The notes below the pieces were generated by a model, which saw nothing but the letters and a program-made list of their open reading frames with translations, had not been told where the DNA came from and did no database searches. Positions 7,544 to 15,275 of a stretch of 64,000 nucleotides of DNA are shown in pieces (the first letter of the stretch is position 1; every line of letters begins with the position of its first letter). This DNA comes from a virus. A program made the translations under genes and the position numbers. The stretch covers positions 1 through 64,000 of IMG/VR virus record IMGVR_UViG_3300033153_004457; one strand, given 5' to 3'.

Positions 7544-7578
7544 TAAAAAAGAGAGGGCGTGCCGTGTGCCCTCTCTTT
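7544..7578 (-). terminator. intrinsic terminator of the late operon
   Basis: On the minus strand an 11-bp perfect stem (7568-7578 with 7548-7558, core GAGAGGGC/GCCCTCTC) encloses a 9-base loop and runs into TTTTTTATTT. This is a textbook rho-independent terminator, 36 bases after the holin-like gene ends. Confidence 0.92.
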
Positions 7579-7614
7579 CCTTGCTTACCTAATGTTCGAT
7601 TCTTTTGGAGCCTT

Positions 7615-8067
7615 TCAGCCTGGTAATTTCAAGGGTTCTTTCTTTGGTCTGAACACCGCCTTCCAATGCTCGAAGAGCGCGACCGCTCCCACGTTGGATG
7701 CCATAAGGCCGGCACCTATCGCGGTGAGAATGTCCACGCCTCCTACGATTGATAAAAGGATTCCACCGATGAGTCCCAGGGTAATCAGGATGGCACGTTT
7801 AATGACCGCAGAGCGTTCACCGAACCATCCATTACACCAGGGCATTTTCAATACACCGATGACGAGGTTGATACCAACGACGAACAGGACAGCCACGCCA
7901 CCGGTTCTCCATTGGAAAATGATCCACTTGGCATGCTCGAACAGGTCGTTCAAGTCCGGCTGCTTTGGCATCACCGGCCTCTCGGCACCGTATCCGAATG
8001 TGCTGAACACAAGGAACAACACGGATGTGCCGAGAAGTGCAAGAAGGGGAATAAACAGTCTCTTCAT
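7615..8067 (-). CDS. holin-like membrane protein
   Basis: This 150-residue protein has an N-terminal hydrophobic segment with a Lys-Arg start (MKRLFIPLLALLGTS, residues 1-22), either a signal peptide or a membrane anchor. Three more hydrophobic stretches follow near residues 57-73, 90-106 and 108-130. The tail is basic (FRPKKEPLK). Location in the lysis block beside an endolysin, last gene before the terminator, supports a holin or other inner-membrane lysis protein. The call rests on topology and context, not on a family motif. The start ATG follows ATAGGAGG. Confidence 0.6.
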   Translation of the reverse strand: MKRLFIPLLALLGTSVLFLVFSTFGYGAERPVMPKQPDLNDLFEHAKWIIFQWRTGGVAVLFVVGINLVIGVLKMPWCNGWFGERSAVIKRAILITLGLIGGILLSIVGGVDILTAIGAGLMASNVGAVALFEHWKAVFRPKKEPLKLPG

Positions 8068-8075
8068 AGAACCTC

Positions 8076-8501
8076 CTATAGTTTGGGTTTGTATTTCCAG
8101 AACGTAAAAACGTCATGTCCTACATCACCGTGTATCATTTTCCTTGTCGTGCGTCCATCGCCAACACCGTTAAAGAGGTGACAAAACCAATACAGCTCTT
8201 GATCATGGCCGATGAGCGGTATGTCGAAACCCTCTCCTGTGAGGTGCGTGGAATTCTCTTTCCCGCCTTCATCTGCATTGTGTCGTCCGCAACGGAACGC
8301 ACTGATCGGTGAGTACCCGTGCTGTCGTAGAGCGCGTAGTAATTCGAGCCGCGTTACGCCGTGCATATCAATGACTGTGCGGTCGCAACTGGAATAACTA
8401 CACTTACAGTCCAGTTCGTATGACCAGAAGTGTTCTGTAAGTTGGATGCGTGCGCCCTTTGGTACAACGATCCTGGTGTTTGGCATGTAGAGTGCTGTCA
8501 T
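8076..8501 (-). CDS. endolysin, peptidase M15-type
   Basis: This 141-residue protein matches the zinc D-Ala-D-Ala carboxypeptidase/endopeptidase fold of peptidase family M15. SAFRCGRHNADEGG (67-80) corresponds to the SGYRS..N..vGG motif, STHLTGEGFD (84-93) gives zinc ligands His86 and Asp93, and IHGDVGH (123-129) gives His124 and Asp126 as the remaining ligand/catalytic positions. It would cut peptidoglycan peptides at lysis. There is no signal peptide, so export would depend on the holin. The ATG overlaps the upstream stop (ATGA). A cysteine-rich stretch near residues 32-39 is an extra feature. Confidence 0.88.
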   Translation of the reverse strand: MTALYMPNTRIVVPKGARIQLTEHFWSYELDCKCSYSSCDRTVIDMHGVTRLELLRALRQHGYSPISAFRCGRHNADEGGKENSTHLTGEGFDIPLIGHDQELYWFCHLFNGVGDGRTTRKMIHGDVGHDVFTFWKYKPKL

Positions 8502-8941
8502 GTGCCGTCCTCTTCTTCGATGTCTTGGACTTTCGTTGTGAGCGCGTCGAACTTCTTCTCGAACTTGTCGAGGCGTGAGTGTGCGGCTGCAGCTTGGTCG
8601 CCGATCTTCTGTACTTGCAAACTGATCGACTTGTCCATGTCATTGAGCTGTTTCAACAGAGCATCATCTTTGTCCTTCAGTTTTTCTTGCAGCGTTTCGT
8701 ACTTGTCCAAGAGCGCCGCCATTCCCTTGTCGTAGCTCTCTTTCATTTTGTCCTGCGTGCTAAGAAAGCGACGAACCGAAAGCCAGAACCAAGGAATGAA
8801 AATGATGTTCGCAATCACGGCTACAACGGTGACTGTGACCATGTACGGTTTCACATCACCGCTCGCGGCCCTGGCTGCTACTGTGGCTGCGAATGTTGAC
8901 CCGCCTACGATGAGGGCCACCATTCCAATAAAATAACGCAT
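8498..8941 (-). CDS. two-TM coiled-coil protein of the lysis block
   Basis: This is a 147-residue protein with two membrane segments (about residues 2-22 and 34-56) followed by a charged, roughly 90-residue coiled-coil tail (LQEKLKDKDDALLKQL and onwards) and an acidic end. It could be a holin or a spanin-like protein; classical Rz has a single N-terminal TM followed by a coiled coil, and I see no lipoprotein partner (no lipobox ORF). The start ATG has GAGGAAA eight bases upstream. It is first in the lysis block and coupled to the endolysin. Confidence 0.6.
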   Translation of the reverse strand: MRYFIGMVALIVGGSTFAATVAARAASGDVKPYMVTVTVVAVIANIIFIPWFWLSVRRFLSTQDKMKESYDKGMAALLDKYETLQEKLKDKDDALLKQLNDMDKSISLQVQKIGDQAAAAHSRLDKFEKKFDALTTKVQDIEEEDGT

Positions 8942-8959
8942 ACCCGTTTCCTCGTTAGA

Positions 8960-9553
8960 TTAGGGCGCTGTCGGCCAGGTGTATTCGTCGAGGACTAATT
9001 CGTCGATTGCGGTTGCGTGTTCTTCGTCTTCTGCGTGGTCTTTGAAACCTTCGGTTACGTCACGCAGGGCCACCACGTAGTCCTTGACATCGCCTGTATC
9101 AACCCGCACCGTGATGGTAAGGTCATTAACCATCACATCGCTGTCGGCGAATTTGGCGGCTCTGAGAGCGCGTAGCTGATCCAATTTGGCATCGCGTGCG
9201 GCGGTCAATTTGGCGGCGGTCTCGTCCGTGTCCTCGATCACAACCCACTCTTCGATGTGCGCGTAGGTCTCGTCTTCGGGGTCCACGTAAACGGTGTCCT
9301 CACCTTCCTTTTCCCATCGTTCGCTTTTGGTTTGTAGGCCGTTCACTTCGTGATCCAGTTCGCCTGGAATCTCCAAGTGTAGGCAATGGGGCTGCACTGA
9401 CATGTGACCGAAGTGTTTGCTCTGCTGGCCCTCGGAAAGCCCGTAGTACGGGGTCTGTGCGCGGTCTGCGTGAACAGATGTGTCGTAGACACTTTCCGCT
9501 CTCAGGGGGCCAAGTTCCGATTCACTTACTACTGGAAAGATTCCTACGTTCAT
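8960..9553 (-). CDS. tail fiber assembly-like protein (DUF4376-like C-terminus)
   Basis: This 197-residue protein follows the fiber genes. Its C-terminal half (about 112-195) has the AAKLTAARDAKLDQLRALR helix followed by ITVRVDTGDVKDY and VALRDVTEGFKD. That pattern is seen in DUF4376-type domains of phage tail fiber assembly or fiber-associated proteins. The N-terminal half is less distinctive, with FPVVSESE and an acidic region. Role by context: a chaperone or tip protein for the fibers encoded upstream. The start ATG follows ATAGGAGG. Confidence 0.6.
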   Translation of the reverse strand: MNVGIFPVVSESELGPLRAESVYDTSVHADRAQTPYYGLSEGQQSKHFGHMSVQPHCLHLEIPGELDHEVNGLQTKSERWEKEGEDTVYVDPEDETYAHIEEWVVIEDTDETAAKLTAARDAKLDQLRALRAAKFADSDVMVNDLTITVRVDTGDVKDYVVALRDVTEGFKDHAEDEEHATAIDELVLDEYTWPTAP

Positions 9554-9590
9554 GTGCTATTCCTCCTATCGCTTGAAAGCGTTCGTGTGT

Positions 9591-10661
9591 TTAAAGCTCT
9601 GCGTCTGCTTCGTAAATGCCTCTTACTTGTAATGACTCCCCAACAGATGGAGCCCAACCAGATATTCCACTCACATAGAAAGCTGCCCCGTCTACCGTTT
9701 TGGTTGCGAAACTCGGAGCATATTCAGCAGTTACATTTCCCTTCGTCCACTCCCAAACAGCAGTGAAATCGTCTACTCGCTTGTAGCCAATCATGCCCGG
9801 TGCGACTCTCATAGTCGTGGGGAATTCGAGACTCCCCCAATCAGCAACATTTGCCCCGGTAACAATGACAGAGCCACGGTATAGATTATTGATTTTGACG
9901 AAATACCGCTGACACAAAGCAAGCTCTTGTCCATACGGACGTGGTACGAACGGGGTCGCTGTGTTGCCCGGTTCGAGCTTGACACCCGTGATACGGAATA
10001 TTGCGGTTGCGCTGTCTGTCCAATCCACATTGTTCGGTGAACCTACTTGTGCGTTGAGCGGCTCCGTAACCCATTCATCCATCGGCTGTGCGGTTTGTTT
10101 ATTGGAGCCTACAGCCAGAACTATTCCAATAGCAATTCCTATTCCGGTCCATTCGTCCCATACAATTAGCGAATCTGCAAACGGTATAACGATCTCTTTC
10201 TTCTCCCACACGTTTGCCTGATTGATCGTCATTTCGTGGTAGAATTGTGTGGCCCACGTAGCACCTTTCAAGAACACCGTGTAGATACCGACCTTGGAAG
10301 ACTTGACCCAGAAGGACAACACGCCTGTCTTGTCGTGTAATACTTTCGAGTCATACCCTTCTATGTTGTAGCTGAGGAACACTCTGGAATCGGCACCCGC
10401 TGAACCGATCTCTTTGTTTTCTATTTGTGCCGAACTAGAAAACCCGTCTGGTGCGTCTCCCGAACGAGCGACAATTGGCCTTGTTGAAAATCCGTTGTCC
10501 TTCTGATACCAACGAAAACGATCTACGGGGTGATGATACTCGGCATCATTCAACGTGAACGAACTGCCCCGTTGTGCAATCCGCATGTCACCGTTGATGA
10601 TGACGTTGCGGTCCCAATACAGGGCCTCACGCGGGTCGTGTAGGTTTGCTTGTGCGTCCAT
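9591..10661 (-). CDS. tail fiber-like protein, paralog A of three
   Basis: This 356-residue protein starts with the NVIINGDMRIAQRG motif (about residues 19-32) found at the start of many phage tail-fiber sugar-binding proteins. A jelly-roll-like beta domain follows (conserved WVKSSKVGIYTVFLK and IPFADS). Then comes the hallmark TPFVPRPYGQELALCQRYF near residue 240 and an end in EADAEL. The genes at 10678-11724 and 14319-15266 share all three landmarks, so the three are paralogs. Likely a receptor-binding or fiber-tip protein. The start ATG follows AGAAGGA. Confidence 0.7.
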   Translation of the reverse strand: MDAQANLHDPREALYWDRNVIINGDMRIAQRGSSFTLNDAEYHHPVDRFRWYQKDNGFSTRPIVARSGDAPDGFSSSAQIENKEIGSAGADSRVFLSYNIEGYDSKVLHDKTGVLSFWVKSSKVGIYTVFLKGATWATQFYHEMTINQANVWEKKEIVIPFADSLIVWDEWTGIGIAIGIVLAVGSNKQTAQPMDEWVTEPLNAQVGSPNNVDWTDSATAIFRITGVKLEPGNTATPFVPRPYGQELALCQRYFVKINNLYRGSVIVTGANVADWGSLEFPTTMRVAPGMIGYKRVDDFTAVWEWTKGNVTAEYAPSFATKTVDGAAFYVSGISGWAPSVGESLQVRGIYEADAEL

Positions 10662-10677
10662 ATTTTATTTCCTTCTC

Positions 10678-11724
10678 TTAGAAGTCTGCGTCGGCTTCCC
10701 AATTGAAACCAATTCTTCCTTCTCCCGAAGAAGAAGCTCTCCGCATTTGGAACACGACATTATTCAAATTGTAGACGACCCAACTCGCTTCGTTGGAACC
10801 CCATCCACCATGGGTTACATTGTGAACAAGGTCATCCCCGCGTGTCACCGCCCAGAATTCAAAACCCGGTGTCGTTCTCATTGGTATGGGAAAAACGAAA
10901 CTGTTGGCTATCCTGGCCGGTAGCGCATCCGAATGGTACACCATCCAAAATCCGCTGGTACTCTTGGCCATTATTTGTAAGTACCGTTGACACAGTGCAA
11001 GCTCACTTTGGATGTCCAGGCCAGCCCTGCGGAACGGTGCTTCTGTGCGGTCTCCTAACAGGAGTTGTGCGCCGCCGAATAGGAATTCGTTGTCAACATG
11101 GTCCATGAAGTTGACTTGGTTTGCTGTCGACCACTTGCTCGTTTCTGGTATCCACTGGCCGGGTGATCCTGTTTGAAAGGCACTTCCGGCCATGAAAGCA
11201 ATCATGACTTGTACCCCTGTGCCAGTAGTAACATCCCATACACCATCGGCGTCAAATGTCACCACGAAGTTCTTCCGCACCCACTGATTCAACTCGGACG
11301 CTTCGATTACCATTTCAGTCACGTATGACCGACTAGATGCGTTCCTAAATGTTACGCCATACGTCCCTTCTTTGTTCGTCTTGACCAGCAAGGAAAGCGT
11401 GACTTTCTGGTTTTTCAGATTCGCAAAATCGTACCCTTCTACCGCTTGATAAAGGGTTTGGAAATCCGACGACCCAACCGAGGCATCTATCACCGTGCAA
11501 TCAAGTTTCATTGAGTACACGGAATTGAAACCGCTCAAGCTGAACGGTGGTACGTCAGTCGAACGGGTCCATGTTCGGCTGAATCCCCCTCCGTGTGACT
11601 GTTTCCAACGGTCTGCAACGTAGCCGTTCACCGGCAAACCGCTCGTTCCACGTTGCCAGAAATCCATCATGCCGTTTATGATCCAGTTGCGTTCATGTCG
11701 ATCAATTCTCGGTGTCAAGCTCAT
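10678..11724 (-). CDS. tail fiber-like protein, paralog B of three
   Basis: This is a 348-residue paralog. It has NWIINGMMDFWQRG at residues 13-26, a probable beta-sandwich in the middle (VTLSLLVKTNKEGTYGV), APFRRAGLDIQSELALCQRYL near 228-248 and the C-terminal EADADF. Its first five codons (MSLTP) sit in a 13-bp repeat that also encodes the last residues (LSLTP) of the gene at 12157-13470, as if the two were once continuous. The ATG has an AGGAGAGG Shine-Dalgarno. Receptor-binding role by family resemblance and context. Confidence 0.7.
   Translation of the reverse strand: MSLTPRIDRHERNWIINGMMDFWQRGTSGLPVNGYVADRWKQSHGGGFSRTWTRSTDVPPFSLSGFNSVYSMKLDCTVIDASVGSSDFQTLYQAVEGYDFANLKNQKVTLSLLVKTNKEGTYGVTFRNASSRSYVTEMVIEASELNQWVRKNFVVTFDADGVWDVTTGTGVQVMIAFMAGSAFQTGSPGQWIPETSKWSTANQVNFMDHVDNEFLFGGAQLLLGDRTEAPFRRAGLDIQSELALCQRYLQIMAKSTSGFWMVYHSDALPARIANSFVFPIPMRTTPGFEFWAVTRGDDLVHNVTHGGWGSNEASWVVYNLNNVVFQMRRASSSGEGRIGFNWEADADF
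11711..11723. repeat. 13-bp direct repeat, copy 1
   Basis: The plus-strand sequence GGTGTCAAGCTCA is identical to 12161-12173, exactly 450 bases away. On the minus strand both copies encode SLTP in frame, at the start of the 11724 gene and at the end of the 12157 gene. The pair brackets the 11737-12147 gene. Confidence 0.9.
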
Positions 11725-11736
11725 ATCAAGCCTCTC

Positions 11737-12147
11737 CTACCAGATAGATACTTCTTCGTGTTCTGGAAGTTCTTCGACGGTGACATACGTGTACGGTATT
11801 GTAGCACTTCCAGTGATAAATGAGCCGGTCAGCGAATCAACGTAAAATGTTAAATCCGTTGTCGTCATCTTGTGTATGATACACGCTGAGTGTACTCCGC
11901 CGCCAGCGGTCGCGGTATCGGCATGTCTAATATCGGCTCGTGATATCTCTTCAGAACCGTCCTTAAATTGTAATATAACGTAGTTGTCCCCCGGCTGACA
12001 CTCGTGTAGGAATTGGCCGTAAATTCTGTATGTCTTCCCTACTTCCAGCGTGTACGAAAGTTCCGGGATAACTACCGCGTCTGTAGTGTGGTTAGCTGTC
12101 AGTTGCTTCTTCTGCCAGCGTGTCGGTTTTCTAACGAGAGGTAACAT
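11737..12147 (-). CDS. small fiber-locus protein, unknown
   Basis: This 136-residue protein is probably all-beta (VGKTYRIYGQFL, DNYVILQFKDG, TYVTVEELPE). I do not recognise the family. It lies between two fiber genes and inside the 13-bp direct repeats at 11711 and 12161, so it may be an inserted or exchangeable fiber cassette. The start ATG follows ATAGGAGAG. Virion component by context only. Confidence 0.6.
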   Translation of the reverse strand: MLPLVRKPTRWQKKQLTANHTTDAVVIPELSYTLEVGKTYRIYGQFLHECQPGDNYVILQFKDGSEEISRADIRHADTATAGGGVHSACIIHKMTTTDLTFYVDSLTGSFITGSATIPYTYVTVEELPEHEEVSIW

Positions 12148-12156
12148 GTTGCTCTC

Positions 12157-13470
12157 CTATGGTGTCAAGCTCAGGCCCGGTATGTAAATTGGAATCTTGA
12201 GTATTCGGCTATAATGATCGCCCGAATCTGCATTTGAGCCAGACCAGGAACCGTTGTGAACTGTTACTCTGAGATTTCTTTCGACCCCATCTCCGACAAA
12301 GAACCACGTCTTGTTAAACGCCATCTTAACCGGATAAGAGCCATGTGGCTGGTTATCTATTTCAGCCTTAAAGAATCTACCATCTGTTGGGTGATCGTCA
12401 ACGGTGCTATCTCTCAAATAAAAGAGAGCGTGAATAAAAGCACCATTCCCTAGTCCAAACATGGTTGTAGATACGGTCCACACATACGCATATCCCACTT
12501 CAGGGGTAAATTGATAACGTACAAAGTCAGCCGAACCTACACCTACTCCACCGCCCGGTGTAAGTGCTGGCGTTCCTATGCTACTCGTGTTGATTTCTTC
12601 TGCCCGCAGTGCATTGAACAGTCCGTGGTTGATACGGTTCTTCGCCACCTGATCGCCGAACTGCTTCAGGTTCAGGTCGTTCGGAACGCCGTCAAAGTAG
12701 CTCGTATCAAGGTCTGAGATTGCGGCAAGCACGGGAACCATTTGGTCGATCTGTCCTTGCAATACTTCCTGTCGGCTTTCCCATCCGGTTGCCGGTCGCT
12801 CTATAATGAGGCCGTTGGAAAAGACAGCCCACGGTGTATCCTGTGTCGGTGCCTCGTTCATTCGTAACAATGCACCCCATCCATCACCCGCTTCGATCTC
12901 CTGGTAGTTCCCGCCACTCGCGCCGTTCCCAGGATTGCGAAATACTAAAGAGGGTTTCGCGCCGTACATCAAACGCACCTCACCGACTTGCTCTGTAGAG
13001 TATCGGTTGATGCGAAACGGTTTTCCTACGTTGATGTCAGTCTCACCGGCAAGGAGTACACCCGTTGCTACGAGCGCCTGACCGTCGATGGCTTGTACGC
13101 CACTTCGTTGAACCGGTTCGACCGTTCCAAGAAACACTTCGTCTTGTGCTGCGGTGAAGTCTCGGAACTCGATGCGAGTGTTCGAGGTGATACGGTACGC
13201 AAGGTAACGCATCAACTCACCACGAAGAGAGCTTACCACTTTCAGGTTCGCCGGGTTCGCCCTGAGAGCCGCGCTTGACAGGACCGCGCCGCTTGGGTTC
13301 ACGAAGTCGCCGAAGTCCGTTGGCCTCGTTAGGTTCATCAGGTCGATACCTGTTTCGCCTGCGTTCGCTTGATGTGCGAACTCGACTTTCGATTGCATGA
13401 GGCCCGGTGCCTTCTGTGTGCTCAAGTCCTTCTTTACGAGGGACGTTGGGTTCTTTGTCGTTGCGCTCAT
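12157..13470 (-). CDS. tail fiber-like structural protein
   Basis: This is a 437-residue protein of unknown family. The N-terminal about 240 residues look like a virion-attachment region with repeated beta strands. A helical segment near 245-300 (QEVLQGQIDQMVPVLAAIS) could trimerise, and the C-terminal about 130 residues are Gly/aromatic-rich beta structure. It ends PGLSLTP, and the same DNA starts the gene at 11724 (MSLTP), so this may be the N-terminal part of a once longer fiber ending in the paralog-B domain. The start ATG follows AGGAG. Fiber role by context. Confidence 0.6.
   Translation of the reverse strand: MSATTKNPTSLVKKDLSTQKAPGLMQSKVEFAHQANAGETGIDLMNLTRPTDFGDFVNPSGAVLSSAALRANPANLKVVSSLRGELMRYLAYRITSNTRIEFRDFTAAQDEVFLGTVEPVQRSGVQAIDGQALVATGVLLAGETDINVGKPFRINRYSTEQVGEVRLMYGAKPSLVFRNPGNGASGGNYQEIEAGDGWGALLRMNEAPTQDTPWAVFSNGLIIERPATGWESRQEVLQGQIDQMVPVLAAISDLDTSYFDGVPNDLNLKQFGDQVAKNRINHGLFNALRAEEINTSSIGTPALTPGGGVGVGSADFVRYQFTPEVGYAYVWTVSTTMFGLGNGAFIHALFYLRDSTVDDHPTDGRFFKAEIDNQPHGSYPVKMAFNKTWFFVGDGVERNLRVTVHNGSWSGSNADSGDHYSRILKIPIYIPGLSLTP
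12161..12173. repeat. 13-bp direct repeat, copy 2
   Basis: Identical to 11711-11723 (GGTGTCAAGCTCA). It encodes the last codons of the 12157-13470 gene on the minus strand. Confidence 0.9.
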
Positions 13471-13481
13471 AGTCGCTCCTG

Positions 13482-14303
13482 TTATGCGGAAAGCCGCTTC
13501 GCCCAGATAGTTCTTGCTGTATCACTCGCGTAGATATTGAAAGTTCCTTGCCCACCTGTCAAGTGGGTCATAGCCATATTGAGATAATAATTTGTCGGTA
13601 CTGCAAGAATTTGTTTCCTCTGTGATGTGCATGTTCCGGCGCTGTCAGATGAACACGGATTCGTATTACTCGAAGACCTGTGTAAGAGAGTTCTCGCGAA
13701 TCCGTCAGCACTACATCCAGGATCATTAGACCCGCCAGGTCCGCCGTTAACAGTCCCTAGAGTCATTATTGATCTCATGAATGTCACATCTGCCGGACTA
13801 TCATATCTGTTCATCTGGGCTGTCGCCTCGTAGCCCACTATCCAATCACCTGCTGGAATAAGAAGCAGGTGATTATTTCCATTATAGAAGAATCCCAACG
13901 ACGGATTCGGTTTATAACTTAGGTCATCTCGATAACTTTCGATATAGACCTGTTCTCTATCGTCTTGGAACACGATCATGATATCTGTTCCGCTTGCGGC
14001 AGAATAGAACCCACTGTCCAACTTACGCCACACTGTGAACCCCGCAGGACCGCTCGCACTCAAGCTCGCCACGAGGCCCACGTTCCCGCCTTGCTTGACG
14101 AAATAAACGTAGTAGCGTTGACCACCAACCGAGTACGAACCGTTGTCGATTCCACCGAATCCGCTCACCGCTGTTTGGCACAGCACAGTGGACACGTCGA
14201 ATTGCTGACCGCCAATGATTGGAAAAGACGGTCCAATAGAAACCTCCCCCGGCTGTGATAGCACTAGGGGTGCAATGCTTTCAGGTATGAGAACTTGTCC
14301 CAT
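13482..14303 (-). CDS. small fiber-locus protein, unknown
   Basis: This 273-residue protein is rich in Gly, Ser and aromatic residues and probably all-beta (YYVYFVKQGGNVGLVA, FTVWRKLDSGFY). The C-terminal third has five cysteines (around residues 194-226), unusual for the locus. No family recognised. It lies between two fiber genes, and the ATG follows AAGGAG. Fiber or adhesin role by context only. Confidence 0.6.
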   Translation of the reverse strand: MGQVLIPESIAPLVLSQPGEVSIGPSFPIIGGQQFDVSTVLCQTAVSGFGGIDNGSYSVGGQRYYVYFVKQGGNVGLVASLSASGPAGFTVWRKLDSGFYSAASGTDIMIVFQDDREQVYIESYRDDLSYKPNPSLGFFYNGNNHLLLIPAGDWIVGYEATAQMNRYDSPADVTFMRSIMTLGTVNGGPGGSNDPGCSADGFARTLLHRSSSNTNPCSSDSAGTCTSQRKQILAVPTNYYLNMAMTHLTGGQGTFNIYASDTARTIWAKRLSA

Positions 14304-14318
14304 GTGTGTTCTCCTTGT

Positions 14319-15266
14319 TTACAATTCTGCGTCTAATGAAAAATGATAACCGGCCACGTCTTCAACCCACACGGCTCTTCCGACGTTCAAAGGCTGCTCT
14401 CCGGCAGGAACGATCCACATCCTACAAGACCTTGTACCCGATTCTGCAATCCCTGCGGAAGTAGAATTTACCCAAGAACCCCATAATTCGACATGTGTCT
14501 GCCCGCTGATATGGGCCGTCGGGGGTATTCTCATTTCTGGATAGCGCAAGGTACCGAAAAACGAATATCCCAGATACATATAACCTGATACGATCATCTC
14601 TCCACGGTTTGCGATGCGGTTGTAATACCGTTTACATAACAAGGCTTCGTCTGCTGTCAACCTTGGTATAAAGGGGGATGGCACCGTTCCAATTTCCACT
14701 TTGACACCTGTAAATTCGATGTAGTCGCCAATGGTAACGGGTGCCAATCCACCTGTTTCAGATGATATCCAAAGGTGGACTTGAACCTGTGTTGCCACTG
14801 CACTTAGCGTTACGGGGAGTACAAGCCGTTGCCAGCTTTCGTCGCCGGGATGCGTGGTGTCTTTTGGATGTGACGACACGCCATCGCTCAACATCAATCT
14901 TGCATACGGTGTGTTTGATTTGACATATGCTGACACAACAACGGGAAGACCGGCCAACAGATCGTAGTCTTCAATCATCTGTGATGCCCCATTAACAGCA
15001 TCAAAGGCATCGTCTATCAGTGCTATCTTTATCGACTTACTACCGGACAGTTGCGGCGGTTGCGCGACAGAGACCTGCTGAATAGAACCATCTTCGCCTA
15101 TCTCTTTCGTTTTCCATCTATCGAGTGAATAAGCACCTTCATTGGCACCCAAAGCACTATCAGTGACAGGACTTGTGTAGTCACCACGCTGTGCGATTCG
15201 CATGTCACCGTTGATAATCCAGTTGTTCCGGTCCCTACCAAGAACCGCCAATAAGTTTCTATCCAT
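14319..15266 (-). CDS. tail fiber-like protein, paralog C of three
   Basis: This is the 315-residue third paralog of the genes at 9591 and 10678. It has NNWIINGDMRIAQRG at residues 13-27, a beta-sandwich middle with VVVSAYVKSNTPYARLML, then SPFIPRLTADEALLCKRYY (about 198-216) and an end in SLDAEL. The middle thirds of the three paralogs differ most, as expected for receptor-binding domains under selection. Good Shine-Dalgarno (GTAGGAG). Receptor binding is inference. Confidence 0.7.
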   Translation of the reverse strand: MDRNLLAVLGRDRNNWIINGDMRIAQRGDYTSPVTDSALGANEGAYSLDRWKTKEIGEDGSIQQVSVAQPPQLSGSKSIKIALIDDAFDAVNGASQMIEDYDLLAGLPVVVSAYVKSNTPYARLMLSDGVSSHPKDTTHPGDESWQRLVLPVTLSAVATQVQVHLWISSETGGLAPVTIGDYIEFTGVKVEIGTVPSPFIPRLTADEALLCKRYYNRIANRGEMIVSGYMYLGYSFFGTLRYPEMRIPPTAHISGQTHVELWGSWVNSTSAGIAESGTRSCRMWIVPAGEQPLNVGRAVWVEDVAGYHFSLDAEL

Positions 15267-15275
15267 GTCTTGCTC

